Of a DNA stretch of 64,000 bases, positions 41,220 to 49,234 are shown in pieces; position 1 is the stretch's first letter; the number at the start of each line of letters is the position of its first letter. Under the pieces are notes generated by a model. That model was not told the DNA's origin and made no database searches. It saw only the letters and a program-made list of their open reading frames with translations. Origin of the DNA: Micromonospora chokoriensis (GTDB lineage: Bacteria; Actinomycetota; Actinomycetes; Mycobacteriales; Micromonosporaceae); contig NZ_JOAN01000011.1 of assembly GCF_000718555.1 (NCBI RefSeq), positions 186,001 through 250,000 on the forward strand, given 5' to 3'. The position numbers and the translations under genes were made by a program.

Positions 41220-41437
41220 CGCGTTCCCCTCTCGTCGGCGTTGCTTGCGGATCTACCCGCCACCGGGCGAACGACTCCTGCCGAGGCGATGCCGGCCCAC
41301 CGGCACCACTGATGTCAGGTAGCTCCCCGGCACAGCACGTAGCTCCCCACCCCGGCGCGGGTCGGCCCGTCCGGGGCGGGGTTAGCCGCCCGACCGGCGG
41401 GTAAGCCGCAGCGCCCGACACGGCGGAAGGGGATCAC

Positions 41438-42067
41438 ATGTCCGAACGGCATACCGCACTGCGCTCGATGCACGACCTGGGCCTGGCGGCCTGGTTTGGC
41501 GGCTCCCTCATGGGTGCCTTCGGCGTCAACGGCGCAGCGGCGAAAATCAGCGACTCGACCCAGCGGCTTCCGGTCGCCTCGGCCGGGTGGTCCAAGTGGA
41601 CCCCGGTCAACGCGGCCGCGATCGGCGCCCATCTGGCCGGCGCTGTCGGCGAGTTGGTGACCGAGAGCCCACGGGTGGCGGCCCAGTCCGGCGTCGGCCG
41701 GGCCAGCGCCATCAAGACCGCGTTGACGATCGGCGCGCTGGCGGTGACCGGCTACAGCCGGTTGATCGGCATGCGGTTGGAGAAGGCGGGCGGCCCATCG
41801 GTGAGCGGTGCCACCGAGCCGAACCACCAGACCCCAGCCAGCGTGGCCGCGTCGCAACGGCAGATGAAGCTGCTCCAGTGGGCCATTCCGGCGCTGACCG
41901 GGACCCTTGTCGTGGTCACCGCGTACATGGGTGAGCAGCAGAAGCCCGGCCAGGTCTTCCGAGGAATACTCGGGCGAGCCGGCGGGGCGAAGGGCGCCTC
42001 GAAGGGCGTGATCAAGATGGCGGGAATGAGCAACGGCAAGCGGCCGATGGCGATGGCCGGACGCTGA
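41438..42067 (+). CDS. Membrane-associated protein of unknown function
   Basis: 209 residues with four moderately hydrophobic segments (about 10-32 with LAAWFGGSLMGAFGVNG, 55-75, 90-108 and 145-165 with LLQWAIPALTGTLVVVTAYM). The C-terminal 35 residues are basic and Gly-rich (RAGGAKGASKGVIKMAG). The ATG start has AAGGGG upstream. No catalytic motif is visible. It stands alone; a 20-bp-stem terminator follows. The pattern resembles small actinobacterial integral membrane proteins of unknown role. Confidence 0.78.
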   Translation: MSERHTALRSMHDLGLAAWFGGSLMGAFGVNGAAAKISDSTQRLPVASAGWSKWTPVNAAAIGAHLAGAVGELVTESPRVAAQSGVGRASAIKTALTIGALAVTGYSRLIGMRLEKAGGPSVSGATEPNHQTPASVAASQRQMKLLQWAIPALTGTLVVVTAYMGEQQKPGQVFRGILGRAGGAKGASKGVIKMAGMSNGKRPMAMAGR

Positions 42068-42073
42068 ACGTCG

Positions 42074-42122
42074 GGCCGGCCGGCGCCCCGCCGCCACCTC
42101 GACGGCGGGGCGCCGGTCGGCC
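42074..42122 (+). terminator. Long-stem terminator
   Basis: 20-base arms 42074-42093 and 42103-42122 pair completely apart from one G-T wobble, loop CCACCTCGA. It begins 7 bp after the stop of the preceding gene. Confidence 0.8.
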
Positions 42123-42173
42123 ACGGACGGCACATCGTCCGCCGGTAGCGGCGGACCGACGAGCGGGGTGGCC

Positions 42174-42545
42174 ATGACGGCGCACAAGGGACGCAGCGGC
42201 GACAACGACCGGCTGGAGCCGGAGGCGGTGAAGCCGTGGGGCACCGGTGACGGCTTCGACGCCGACGCGCCCTGGGGCACGGATGAGGACTCACCGATGG
42301 ACGAGGGCAGCGAGGAGACCGCGGTGCCCCAGGGACAGCGTGGAGATCGGCGCGCGGGCGCCCCCGCGGGCCCGTCGAACCCGGCCGGACGCCACGGCTT
42401 CGGCTCGGTCGAGCCGACCCGTACGACGATGGCCGGACCGGGTGCCCCACCCGACCCCGCCCCGAGCGGCCGGACCTTCCCCGACGACGCGGACATCGGC
42501 GAATCGACCCAGGACGCATTGCGCAGCCGGGGACGGCGTTCCTGA
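42174..42545 (+). CDS. Disordered acidic protein of unknown function
   Basis: 123 residues, rich in Gly, Pro, Asp, Glu and Arg, almost without hydrophobic stretches, so probably disordered. PWGTGDGFDADAPWGTDEDSP contains a repeated PWGT motif (given here for orientation: two PWGT units about 13 residues apart). ATG at 42174 was used; GTG at 42168 is an in-frame alternative. It is convergent with the DUF72 gene. The ORF could be non-coding by composition alone, but codon-position GC and the start region favour translation. Confidence 0.55.
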   Translation: MTAHKGRSGDNDRLEPEAVKPWGTGDGFDADAPWGTDEDSPMDEGSEETAVPQGQRGDRRAGAPAGPSNPAGRHGFGSVEPTRTTMAGPGAPPDPAPSGRTFPDDADIGESTQDALRSRGRRS

Positions 42546-42567
42546 GCCGGCCGCACAGGCGCGACGA

Positions 42568-43473
42568 TCAGCCGGTCGATCCGACGGCGTGATCGGCGAG
42601 CATCGTCTCGGCGAGCAACTGCGCCAGCCGGTTGGCGTCGCGTTGCGCCTGCCCGGCGCAGCAGTTGTTGAACAGCACATGCAGATCGTCGGTGCGACCG
42701 GCGAAGTCGGCCAGCAGGCCGGCCCAGTGTCGAAGCTCGTCCTCGGCGTACGCGTACCGGAACTTGTCCTGCTTGTCTCCGTCGCCCCAGGCGTCGCTGT
42801 GGCCATGGAACCGGATGATCGCCGGCTCTGCCGTGCTGGTCAGGATCGGTGGCACCGACGACGGATGCCCCTGCGGCATGTCGACGCAGACCAGGGACAA
42901 ATCGTGGGCGCGCAGCAGATCCTGAGTGTCCGCCGCGGCGGCGTCGTCGAACCAGGAGCGGTGTCGCACCTCCACGGCGACCCGCCACGGCCGGCCGCGC
43001 TGCGCCAGCTCGACGATCCGGTGTTCGGCTGCGGGGCTGCGCACCAGCCAGGGCGGGAACTGCAGCAGCACCACACCCAGCTTGCCGGCCGCCGCGATCG
43101 GGTCGAGCGCCGCGCGGAACCGGGCCCACAGCTCGTCGTACGCCCGCTCGGGCAGGTCGCGGCGGCGGATCCGGCTCGGGCCGGTGGCCGGACGCAGGTC
43201 CCGGGGTAGCGCGGCGACCGGCGTCGGATGGCCGGTGAAGAGGCTGAACGCCTTGACGTCGAAGGTGAAGTCGTCAGGTGTGGCGTCCACCCAGCCCTGC
43301 GTGATCTCTGGTGTCGGAATGGCGTAGTAGGACGTGTCCACCTCGACCAGCGGGAACCGGCTGGCGTAGAAGCCCAGTCGACGGGCCGGGGTGCTGGCCG
43401 AGCGCGGGTACCACCCGGCGCGCAGCAGCGACTGGTCCGCCCAGGACGACGTGCCCACCTTCATCACACCCAT
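42568..43473 (-). CDS. DUF72 domain protein
   Basis: About 301 residues from ATG at 43473 (MGVMKVGTSSW); a longer frame to 43527 is less likely. The DUF72 TIM-barrel markers are VGTSSWADQSLL, the FPLVEVDTSYYAIPTPE strand, FTFDVKAFSLFTGH, LGVVLLQFPPWL, VAVEVRHRSWF and IIRFHGHSDAW. The C-terminal DDLHVLFNNCCAGQAQRDANRL ending is typical (split: DDLHVLFNNC then CAGQAQRDANRL). The family is widespread and structurally known but has no established reaction. No signal peptide; cytoplasmic. It is divergent from the DinB gene at 43604. Confidence 0.9.
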   Translation of the reverse strand: MGVMKVGTSSWADQSLLRAGWYPRSASTPARRLGFYASRFPLVEVDTSYYAIPTPEITQGWVDATPDDFTFDVKAFSLFTGHPTPVAALPRDLRPATGPSRIRRRDLPERAYDELWARFRAALDPIAAAGKLGVVLLQFPPWLVRSPAAEHRIVELAQRGRPWRVAVEVRHRSWFDDAAAADTQDLLRAHDLSLVCVDMPQGHPSSVPPILTSTAEPAIIRFHGHSDAWGDGDKQDKFRYAYAEDELRHWAGLLADFAGRTDDLHVLFNNCCAGQAQRDANRLAQLLAETMLADHAVGSTG

Positions 43474-43603
43474 GTCATTCAGTGGACCGCCACGGGCCCG
43501 GATCGGCAACCGCTGGCGGGCTTCCACGGCCCCCGTGTCGAGCCGCGATTGTGTCGGTGGCTGGTCCTAGGTTGGCAGGTGGACATCTACGAAGGGCTTC
43601 CAA

Positions 43604-44107
43604 ATGACCAGCACCGAGCAGCTCACCGGCGAGCGGGCCGACCTGTTGCAGACACTTACCAAGCACCGTGGCTTCCTGCTGCACACGGTCGACGGCCTCA
43701 CCGACGAGCAGGCGGCCACCCGCTCCACCGCCAGCGAGCTCTGCCTCGGCGGCCTCATCAAGCACGTGACCGGCGTCGAGCACCGCTGGATGCTCTTCGC
43801 CGTGGGCGGCGCCGAGGCGATGGAGCGCGAGGAGGTCGACTGGGTCGGTCAGTTCCGGATGGCGCCGGACGAGACCCTAGCCGGGCTGGTCGAGCGCTTC
43901 CAGGAGGTGGCCGCCCAGACCGACGAGCTGATCGCCACCCTCGACCTGGACTCGGCGCACCCGCTGCCGCAGGCGCCCTGGTTCGAGCCGGGGGCGAGTT
44001 GGACGGTCCGTCGGGTGCTGCTGCACCTGATCGCCGAGACGTCCCAGCACGCCGGGCACGCCGACATCCTGCGGGAGTCGATCGACGGCGCCAAGACCAT
44101 GGGCTGA
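43604..44107 (+). CDS. DinB-fold (DUF664-type) protein
   Basis: 167 residues forming the four-helix DinB/YfiT-like bundle: ERADLLQTLTKHRGFLL, LGGLIKHVTGVEHRWML with the first metal-type His residues, and VRRVLLHLIAETSQHAGHAD with the last His pair. Members use a bound metal and often a low-molecular-weight thiol such as mycothiol in actinobacteria; substrates are rarely known. The ATG has AAGGG upstream, and TAGGTT at 43568-43573 may be the -10 of its promoter. It is convergent with the debranching-like enzyme, with a terminator between. Confidence 0.88.
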   Translation: MTSTEQLTGERADLLQTLTKHRGFLLHTVDGLTDEQAATRSTASELCLGGLIKHVTGVEHRWMLFAVGGAEAMEREEVDWVGQFRMAPDETLAGLVERFQEVAAQTDELIATLDLDSAHPLPQAPWFEPGASWTVRRVLLHLIAETSQHAGHADILRESIDGAKTMG

Positions 44108-44125
44108 CCCCGGCGGTCCGCATCG

Positions 44126-44165
44126 CCGACCCCGCCGCCGCGGATCTCAGCGGAGGCGGGGTCGG
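44126..44165. terminator. Bidirectional hairpin between convergent genes
   Basis: CCGACCCCGCC (44126-44136) pairs perfectly with GGCGGGGTCGG (44155-44165), loop 18 bases. The right arm lies in the last codons of the minus-strand gene that ends at 44147. Confidence 0.55.
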
Positions 44166-46210
44166 TGCTGGCCTTCGGTGCTCCGGTCCCTCGCGTAGGC
44201 GTCGGAGTGGCCCCACCGGCCCGGGATGTCCAGCAGTTCCAACCGACCGAACCCCTCGGGCACGGCCGGGTTCACCAGCAGGTTGTCGCCGATGGGTCGC
44301 AGCCCCAGCGTGGTGCCCAGCAGCATCAGCAGCGCTCCCGACGACCACGACTGCGGGCGGCCGCCCGATGCCAACTTGACGGGATACTTCGTGAGGCTGC
44401 GCTCGTAGCCGGCGATCACCTCGGGCACCGCCCCACCGAGCGTCTGCGCCATGTCGAAGATGCCGCCGGCGATCCGTGCCGCTGGCACGTCGAGGCGATA
44501 GTGGCGCAGCCCGGCGGCGATCAGCGCGTTGTCCGAGGGCCACACCGCGCCCAGGTGCAGGCCCACCGGGTTGTACGTGCGCTGCCCGGTGGCGAAGGTG
44601 CGTACCCCCCAACCGTTGAACAGTCGCGGCCCGACCAGGTGCTCGGCGACCGCCTCCGCGCGGTCGTCCGTGACGATCCCGCTCCACAGCAGGTGCCCGA
44701 TGTTGGAGGAGAGCGCATCGACCGGCTCGCCGTACGGGTCGAGCGCCAACGCGTAGTAGTCCTGCTGCGGCAGCCAGAAGTCCCGGTTGAAGCGGTCCTT
44801 CAGCGCTGCGGCTTCCCGCTCCAACCGGTCGGCGTACGCGGGGTCGCCCCAGAACTCCCGGGCCAGCCGCGCGCCGCGCCGCTTCGCGTCGTACGCGTAG
44901 CCCTGCAACTCGCAGGTCGCGCGGGGGAAGGCGGGTTGTCGGCCGTGGGCGTTGACGATGCCGTCCGGAGAGTCCTTCCAACCCTGGTTGATCGTGCCGT
45001 CGCGCTCGTTGCGCCGCTGGTAGCGCAGGTAGCCGTCCCCGGTCAGGTCGCCGTAGTCGTCGATCCAGTCCAACGCCATCCGGGCCGGGTGGCGCAGCTC
45101 GCGGACCAGGTCGGCGTCACCGGACCAGCGTTCGTACTCGTCGAGCAGGACGACGAAGAGCGGGGTGGTGTCCGCTGCCCCGTAGTACAGCGCGCTCGAC
45201 CGGTCGCCGAACGCCCCCGTCTCGCCGTAGCGCAGCTGAGCGAGGATCTTGCCCGGCTCCTCGTCCAGCGCGTCGTCGAGCTGGCCGCCCTGCATGAGCG
45301 CGAGCATCCGCAGCGTCGCGGGGGTCAGCTCGGGCGTGAACGCCATCGTCTGGAGGCAGGTGATGATGCCGTTGCGGCCGCACAGCCCCATCGCCCACGG
45401 CAGACCACCGATCGGCACCCGCTCGCGGTACGACAACGGCTTGTACCGCAGTGCCGCCAGGTCGGCGAGGCTGCCCCGGTAGGTCTCCTCCAGCCCGTTG
45501 CGTTCGGCCACCAACCGCGGCGCCCGGTCCAGCCACTCCGACAGGTCCTCACGCATCCCCGTCCGCACGGCCTGCTGGTGCGACTGAAGGTCCTCGCGCA
45601 GGTCCCGGCCCTCCTCGCCACCGATGGTCAGGCTGACGTGCAGGTCGGTCTCCCACTTGCCCTCGGGTGCGATCCGGATCCGGAACGTCATTCCCCCCTC
45701 GTCGACCTCGGCGGGGACGGTGCTGCGCACGGTGGTCTCGCGGATGAACCGCTCCCGCTGGTAGCGCAGCACGAGCCGCTGGCTCGCCGAGTCGGCGGAG
45801 ATCTGGACGGCCCGCTGCCGGAGGTGCCCGACCTCGATGATGTCGGTGAAGTCGCTGGCCATCTCCATGCGGACGGTGAACTCGGCATGCTGCGACGAGT
45901 GGTTGAGCACGGTGATCTTCTCGTGGAAGCAGTCGTGCACCGAGCGGTGCCTGATGATCGACACATCGGCGTCGACGTAGTGGCTCGCGGCGCCGGGCAC
46001 CAGGAAGAACCGGGTCTCGAAGTACGTCATGTCGTCGCGGGAGAGCGCGTTGATCCGTTCACCGTCGATCCTGAGCACCCAGTGGGACAGAAACCGGGTG
46101 TCGTACGCGAAGAGGCCGACCGGTGTCTGCGGATCGACCTCGATGTCGCCCTGGGCGTCGCTGATCGCGAACACGTTGCCCGCGATGACGTGCACCAGTT
46201 CCTGCCTCAC
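44147..46210 (-). CDS. Amylo-alpha-1,6-glucosidase / glycogen debranching-type protein
   Basis: 687 residues. The N-terminal beta domain (about 1-200) is the GDE_N_bis type: HVIAGNVFAISDAQGDIEVD, GLFAYDTRFLSHWVL. The C-terminal (alpha/alpha)6 toroid (about 250-680) carries GLPWAMGLCGRNGIITCLQT, RRNERDGTINQGWKDSPDGI and GHLLWSGIV, matching the amylo-alpha-1,6-glucosidase family. Proteins with this build are often fused or linked to glycan metabolism, but many are not true glycogen debranchers and their substrates are unknown. The GTG start overlaps the stop of an SCP2-domain gene as GTGA, so both proteins are made together. Confidence 0.9.
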   Translation of the reverse strand: MRQELVHVIAGNVFAISDAQGDIEVDPQTPVGLFAYDTRFLSHWVLRIDGERINALSRDDMTYFETRFFLVPGAASHYVDADVSIIRHRSVHDCFHEKITVLNHSSQHAEFTVRMEMASDFTDIIEVGHLRQRAVQISADSASQRLVLRYQRERFIRETTVRSTVPAEVDEGGMTFRIRIAPEGKWETDLHVSLTIGGEEGRDLREDLQSHQQAVRTGMREDLSEWLDRAPRLVAERNGLEETYRGSLADLAALRYKPLSYRERVPIGGLPWAMGLCGRNGIITCLQTMAFTPELTPATLRMLALMQGGQLDDALDEEPGKILAQLRYGETGAFGDRSSALYYGAADTTPLFVVLLDEYERWSGDADLVRELRHPARMALDWIDDYGDLTGDGYLRYQRRNERDGTINQGWKDSPDGIVNAHGRQPAFPRATCELQGYAYDAKRRGARLAREFWGDPAYADRLEREAAALKDRFNRDFWLPQQDYYALALDPYGEPVDALSSNIGHLLWSGIVTDDRAEAVAEHLVGPRLFNGWGVRTFATGQRTYNPVGLHLGAVWPSDNALIAAGLRHYRLDVPAARIAGGIFDMAQTLGGAVPEVIAGYERSLTKYPVKLASGGRPQSWSSGALLMLLGTTLGLRPIGDNLLVNPAVPEGFGRLELLDIPGRWGHSDAYARDRSTEGQHRPRLR

Positions 46211-46614
46211 GGCTGCTCATCACGCAGCGGCGTCGCGGCCCGGCCGACCAGCGCGGCCCGGCCCAGCTCACGCGGATGACGTGCGCCGCGCGGCCCGGAG
46301 AAGATCCGCCGCAGCAGCATCAGCAGTTGCATGTTGCCCTGCACGGTCAGCTCGTTGCGCAGCAGGCCGGCGCCCGGATGCAACTCACCACGGGCCATCC
46401 GGTCGAAGACCGCCCGATCGGCCCGCACCACCAGCTCGGCGTCGTCGGCCGAGCGGGTCACCCGGACGTGTTGGTCGGCGATGGTCAGGTACCAGTGCTC
46501 GGTGCAGCCGTCGCTGCGGACATCCAGCCGCAGTGTGCCCGCGGTGGTCTCCGGCAGGTCGGGACGCCGGCCGGCGTCCAGCTGTTGCAGGTGCTGCTCG
46601 ACCGTCGTGCCCAT
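46207..46614 (-). CDS. SCP2 sterol-binding-domain protein
   Basis: About 135 residues from ATG at 46614, preceded by GGGGAGGGGA at a good distance; this decides the start over a longer frame. The SCP2-like fold is suggested by the strand pattern TLRLDVRSDGCTEHWYLTIADQHVRVTRS, then ADDAELVVRADRAVFDRMARGEL and GNMQLLMLLRRIF, which form the hydrophobic ligand cavity in this family. Such domains bind lipids or act as modules in other enzymes. It is translationally coupled to the debranching-type gene, an uncommon pairing whose meaning is unclear. Confidence 0.85.
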   Translation of the reverse strand: MGTTVEQHLQQLDAGRRPDLPETTAGTLRLDVRSDGCTEHWYLTIADQHVRVTRSADDAELVVRADRAVFDRMARGELHPGAGLLRNELTVQGNMQLLMLLRRIFSGPRGARHPRELGRAALVGRAATPLRDEQP

Positions 46615-46774
46615 CAGGTCCCCTCCCCACGTCTGGGCAGGATCGCCCATGTCGGGGTGAGCGCGGTTCACCCGAAGCAGGTGAGGTGCCAGATCCGCCC
46701 TGACATCGGCCCTGTTTGCTCTGAGATGTGGTGGGCACGCCAGTGGTTCGGCCGAGACGGACGGGAGCACCGCT

Positions 46775-47821
46775 ATGCGCGCGCTGCGGTTACGAGAGTG
46801 GAAGTCGGAACCGGAGTTGGTCGAGGTTCCCGACCCGACGCCCGGGCCGGGTCAGGTGGTGGTCCGGATCGGCGGTGCCGGCGCCTGCCATTCCGACCTG
46901 CACCTGATGGACGAGTTCGAGCCGGGCACGATGCCCTGGAACCCGCCGTTCACCCTCGGGCACGAGAACGCCGGTTGGGTGCACGCCCTCGGTAACGGGG
47001 TGACCGGGCTGTCCGTCGGCCAACCTGTCGCCGTCTTCGGCGCGTGGGGCTGCGGCACCTGCGCCCGTTGCCGGGTCGGCGTGGACCCGTACTGTGAGAA
47101 CCCATCCGGCGCGCCGGTGCCGAGCGGGGGTGGCGGGCTCGGGTTGGACGGCGGCATGGCCGAGTTCGAGCTGGTCCCGGACGCGCGGCACGTCGTACCC
47201 CTGCCGGAAGGGCTGGATCCGGCGGAAGCCGCCCCGCTGACCGACGCGGGACTCACCCCGTACCACGCCATCCGACGCTCCTGGCCGAAGCTGCCACCGG
47301 GCAGCACGGCCGTGGTGATCGGGGTCGGCGGGCTGGGGCATGTGGGTGTGCAGATCCTCAAGGCCACCACGGCCGCGCGCGTGATCGCCGTGGACACTAG
47401 AGCTGAGGCGCTGCGGCTTGCCGAGGAGTGCGGCGCCGAGCGCACCGTGACCTCCGGGCCGACCGCCGCCGAGGAGGTCCGGGACGCCACCGGAGGGCGC
47501 GGCGCCGACGTGGTGCTGGACTTCGTCGGCACGGACAGCACCCTGGCGCTCGGCGTGGCGGCAGCCCGCACCGTGGGCGACCTGACCATCGTGGGGATCG
47601 GCGGCGGCACCGTGGGGGTGTCGTTCTTCTCCGTGCCCTACGAGGTGAATATCGCCACCACCTACTGGGGCAGCCGCCCCGAACTGGTGGAGGTGCTCGA
47701 CCTGGGTGCCCGAGGCCTGGTCCGCCCGAAGACCACGACCTTCGCGCTGGGAGACGCCCTGGACGCGTACCGCCAATTGCGCGACGGGACCCTGGAGGGT
47801 CGCGCGGTGATCGTGCCGTGA
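46775..47821 (+). CDS. Zinc-dependent alcohol dehydrogenase (MDR superfamily)
   Basis: 348 residues of the medium-chain dehydrogenase family. Catalytic zinc ligands are Cys in GACHSDLH (about 38), His/Glu in LGHENAG (about 62) and Asp/Cys further on; the structural zinc loop is CGTCARCRVGVDPYC (about 91-105). The NAD(P) domain begins VVIGVGGLGHVGVQILKA (about 178-195). It oxidises alcohols or reduces aldehydes/ketones; the substrate is not predictable. The ATG follows GGGAG. It is divergent from the SCP2 gene by 160 bp, in which I see only a short inverted repeat (GGTGA/TCACC). Confidence 0.93.
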   Translation: MRALRLREWKSEPELVEVPDPTPGPGQVVVRIGGAGACHSDLHLMDEFEPGTMPWNPPFTLGHENAGWVHALGNGVTGLSVGQPVAVFGAWGCGTCARCRVGVDPYCENPSGAPVPSGGGGLGLDGGMAEFELVPDARHVVPLPEGLDPAEAAPLTDAGLTPYHAIRRSWPKLPPGSTAVVIGVGGLGHVGVQILKATTAARVIAVDTRAEALRLAEECGAERTVTSGPTAAEEVRDATGGRGADVVLDFVGTDSTLALGVAAARTVGDLTIVGIGGGTVGVSFFSVPYEVNIATTYWGSRPELVEVLDLGARGLVRPKTTTFALGDALDAYRQLRDGTLEGRAVIVP

Positions 47822-47830
47822 GTCCGACGT

Positions 47831-48340
47831 TCAGTCGGCCTGGATGAGGCCGCGGACAAAGGCGGCCTGGCCCACGTGTTGCAGGTCGTCCTCGGCGACG
47901 CTGATCAACCGGACGCCGAGGGTCACCGGCGGATCCCACGCCTCGTCGACCACCCGGTCCAGGTCCGCAGGGCGCAGGCCGGTCAAGAACGATCCGGTAC
48001 GCGCCGCGACCGCCTCGTAGTAGTCGATCAACGCCGGCGCGCTCTCCGGCCGCACCGCCGCGACCTGCGCGGCCGAGTGCCCGTAGCCGGTGTCGTCCGG
48101 GTCGGCAGCGAGCCCGAACCGCCCGGCCCAGTCGCCGTTCACCCAGATCTGGTCGGTGTCGAGCAGCTGCGCGACGTGGTGGTCCTGCACCCGGGTCAGG
48201 TGCCAGACCAGCCAGCCGATCGAGTTGGCACCCGGCCCGGGCTGCTGGCGCAGTTGCTCCGGGCTGAGGCCGTCGACCGCCGCGCGGACGAGGTCGGGCA
48301 GCCGGTCGTACGCCTCGGTCAGCAGCTCACTCACATCCAC
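47831..48340 (-). CDS. DinB-fold (DUF664/mycothiol-type) protein
   Basis: 169 residues from GTG at 48340. Four-helix DinB bundle with metal-type His in IGWLVWHLTRVQDHHVAQLL (about 41-60) and in VAEDDLQHVGQAAF (about 148-161). The Trp-rich WVNGDWAGRFGL loop is typical of DUF664 members. Substrate unknown; a detoxification or thiol-transfer role is common in the family. It is convergent with the alcohol dehydrogenase gene (9 bp between stops) and divergent from the RNA ligase-like gene. Confidence 0.88.
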   Translation of the reverse strand: MDVSELLTEAYDRLPDLVRAAVDGLSPEQLRQQPGPGANSIGWLVWHLTRVQDHHVAQLLDTDQIWVNGDWAGRFGLAADPDDTGYGHSAAQVAAVRPESAPALIDYYEAVAARTGSFLTGLRPADLDRVVDEAWDPPVTLGVRLISVAEDDLQHVGQAAFVRGLIQAD

Positions 48341-48385
48341 AGGTGTTCAGGTACCGCCGAATCCGGGCGCGCAAACCTCGGCCGC

Positions 48386-48391
48386 TACGGT
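48386..48391 (+). promoter_or_regulatory. -10 box of a probable leaderless promoter
   Basis: TACGGT ends 6 bp before the ATG at 48398, with no ribosome-binding site between. Same geometry as at 1927 and 32407. Confidence 0.45.
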
Positions 48392-48397
48392 GATCGA

Positions 48398-48913
48398 ATG
48401 GTCGCCGCGTTGGAGTTGTACCTGGACCCGGACGCCACTCGGCGGATCCGGGTGCTCTGGGACGCGCTGGAGGCCGAGGGCGTGCAGAGCATGCGCTCGC
48501 TGCTGGAGCAGCGCCACCGCCCGCACGTCTCGCTCACGGTGGCGCCCCGCTTCGACCCGGATCAGGTCGCCGAGGCGCTACAGGGGACGGTGGTGGCCGC
48601 CCCGCTGCGGCTCGACTTCCAGCACGCGGGCCAGTTCGTCGGTCGGGTGCTCTGGCTCGGCCCGGCACCCACACCGGAGTTGCTGGCGCACCACCGGCTG
48701 GTGCACGACCGGCTCGCGGCCGCCGGCATCCCCCTCGCCGAGCACTACCAACCAGGGCGCTGGGTGCCGCACTGCACGCTCTCCATGCGGGTGCCGAACA
48801 CGCTGATGGCCGCCGCGGTGCGCCGCTGTCTGGAGGTGTTGCCGCTGGCCGCGACCGTGGTCGGCGCGGCGATCACCGACCACGCGCGCGGCATCGCCCA
48901 TCCACTGCCCTGA
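48398..48913 (+). CDS. 2'-5' RNA ligase / 2H phosphoesterase family protein
   Basis: 171 residues. The two catalytic tetrapeptides of the 2H superfamily are present: HVSL (about 48, in RPHVSLTVAP) and HCTL (about 126, in WVPHCTLSM). The family includes cyclic phosphodiesterases and LigT/ThpR-type RNA 2'-5' ligases; which reaction applies is unclear. The beginning VAALELYLDPDATRRIRVLW is a typical first beta-alpha unit. The ATG at 48398 is preceded by a -10 box but no ribosome-binding site, so the mRNA is probably leaderless. It is divergent from the DinB-fold gene. Confidence 0.87.
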   Translation: MVAALELYLDPDATRRIRVLWDALEAEGVQSMRSLLEQRHRPHVSLTVAPRFDPDQVAEALQGTVVAAPLRLDFQHAGQFVGRVLWLGPAPTPELLAHHRLVHDRLAAAGIPLAEHYQPGRWVPHCTLSMRVPNTLMAAAVRRCLEVLPLAATVVGAAITDHARGIAHPLP

Positions 48914-49032
48914 CCGTCGATGGCGTAATGTCCGGTTTGGCGGGCGGCAGTCGGAAACCCGAAAACAAGCGGTGCGGATGCGGCCGGGCGTGGGATGGTT
49001 CGAGTGGCTTCGACGAGGAGAGGCAGGGCCCC

Positions 49033-49218
49033 ATGCAGGCTCAGCGCAGGCCACCGCGCACGGAGCGGAGCAAGACCGGGGACGACCGGACCGGCGGCGG
49101 GATGACCGGGGCGGCCACGCCACTGACGATCTGGGCGGCCGCCGTCCTGCTCGGCCGGATCAGTGCTGGCGACGACGACGTCGAGGACGAACGACACATC
49201 CTGCGCGGCATCGAGTGA
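49033..49218 (+). CDS. Small protein of unknown function
   Basis: 61 residues from ATG at 49033, with GAGAGG 9 bp upstream. A basic N-terminus (about 1-25) is followed by a short hydrophobic helix (AATPLTIWAAAVLLGRIS) and an acidic tail (DDDVEDERHILRGIE). It may be a small membrane-associated protein. It ends 16 bp before the convergent corA stop. Coding status is not certain. Confidence 0.45.
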   Translation: MQAQRRPPRTERSKTGDDRTGGGMTGAATPLTIWAAAVLLGRISAGDDDVEDERHILRGIE

Positions 49219-49234
49219 ATCCCGGCAGCGCGGC

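Noticed and set aside
41033..41263. 76-residue minus-strand frame
   Set aside because: The neighbouring frame (41049-41219) has an ATG with a strong ribosome-binding site and natural composition; this one is its shadow.
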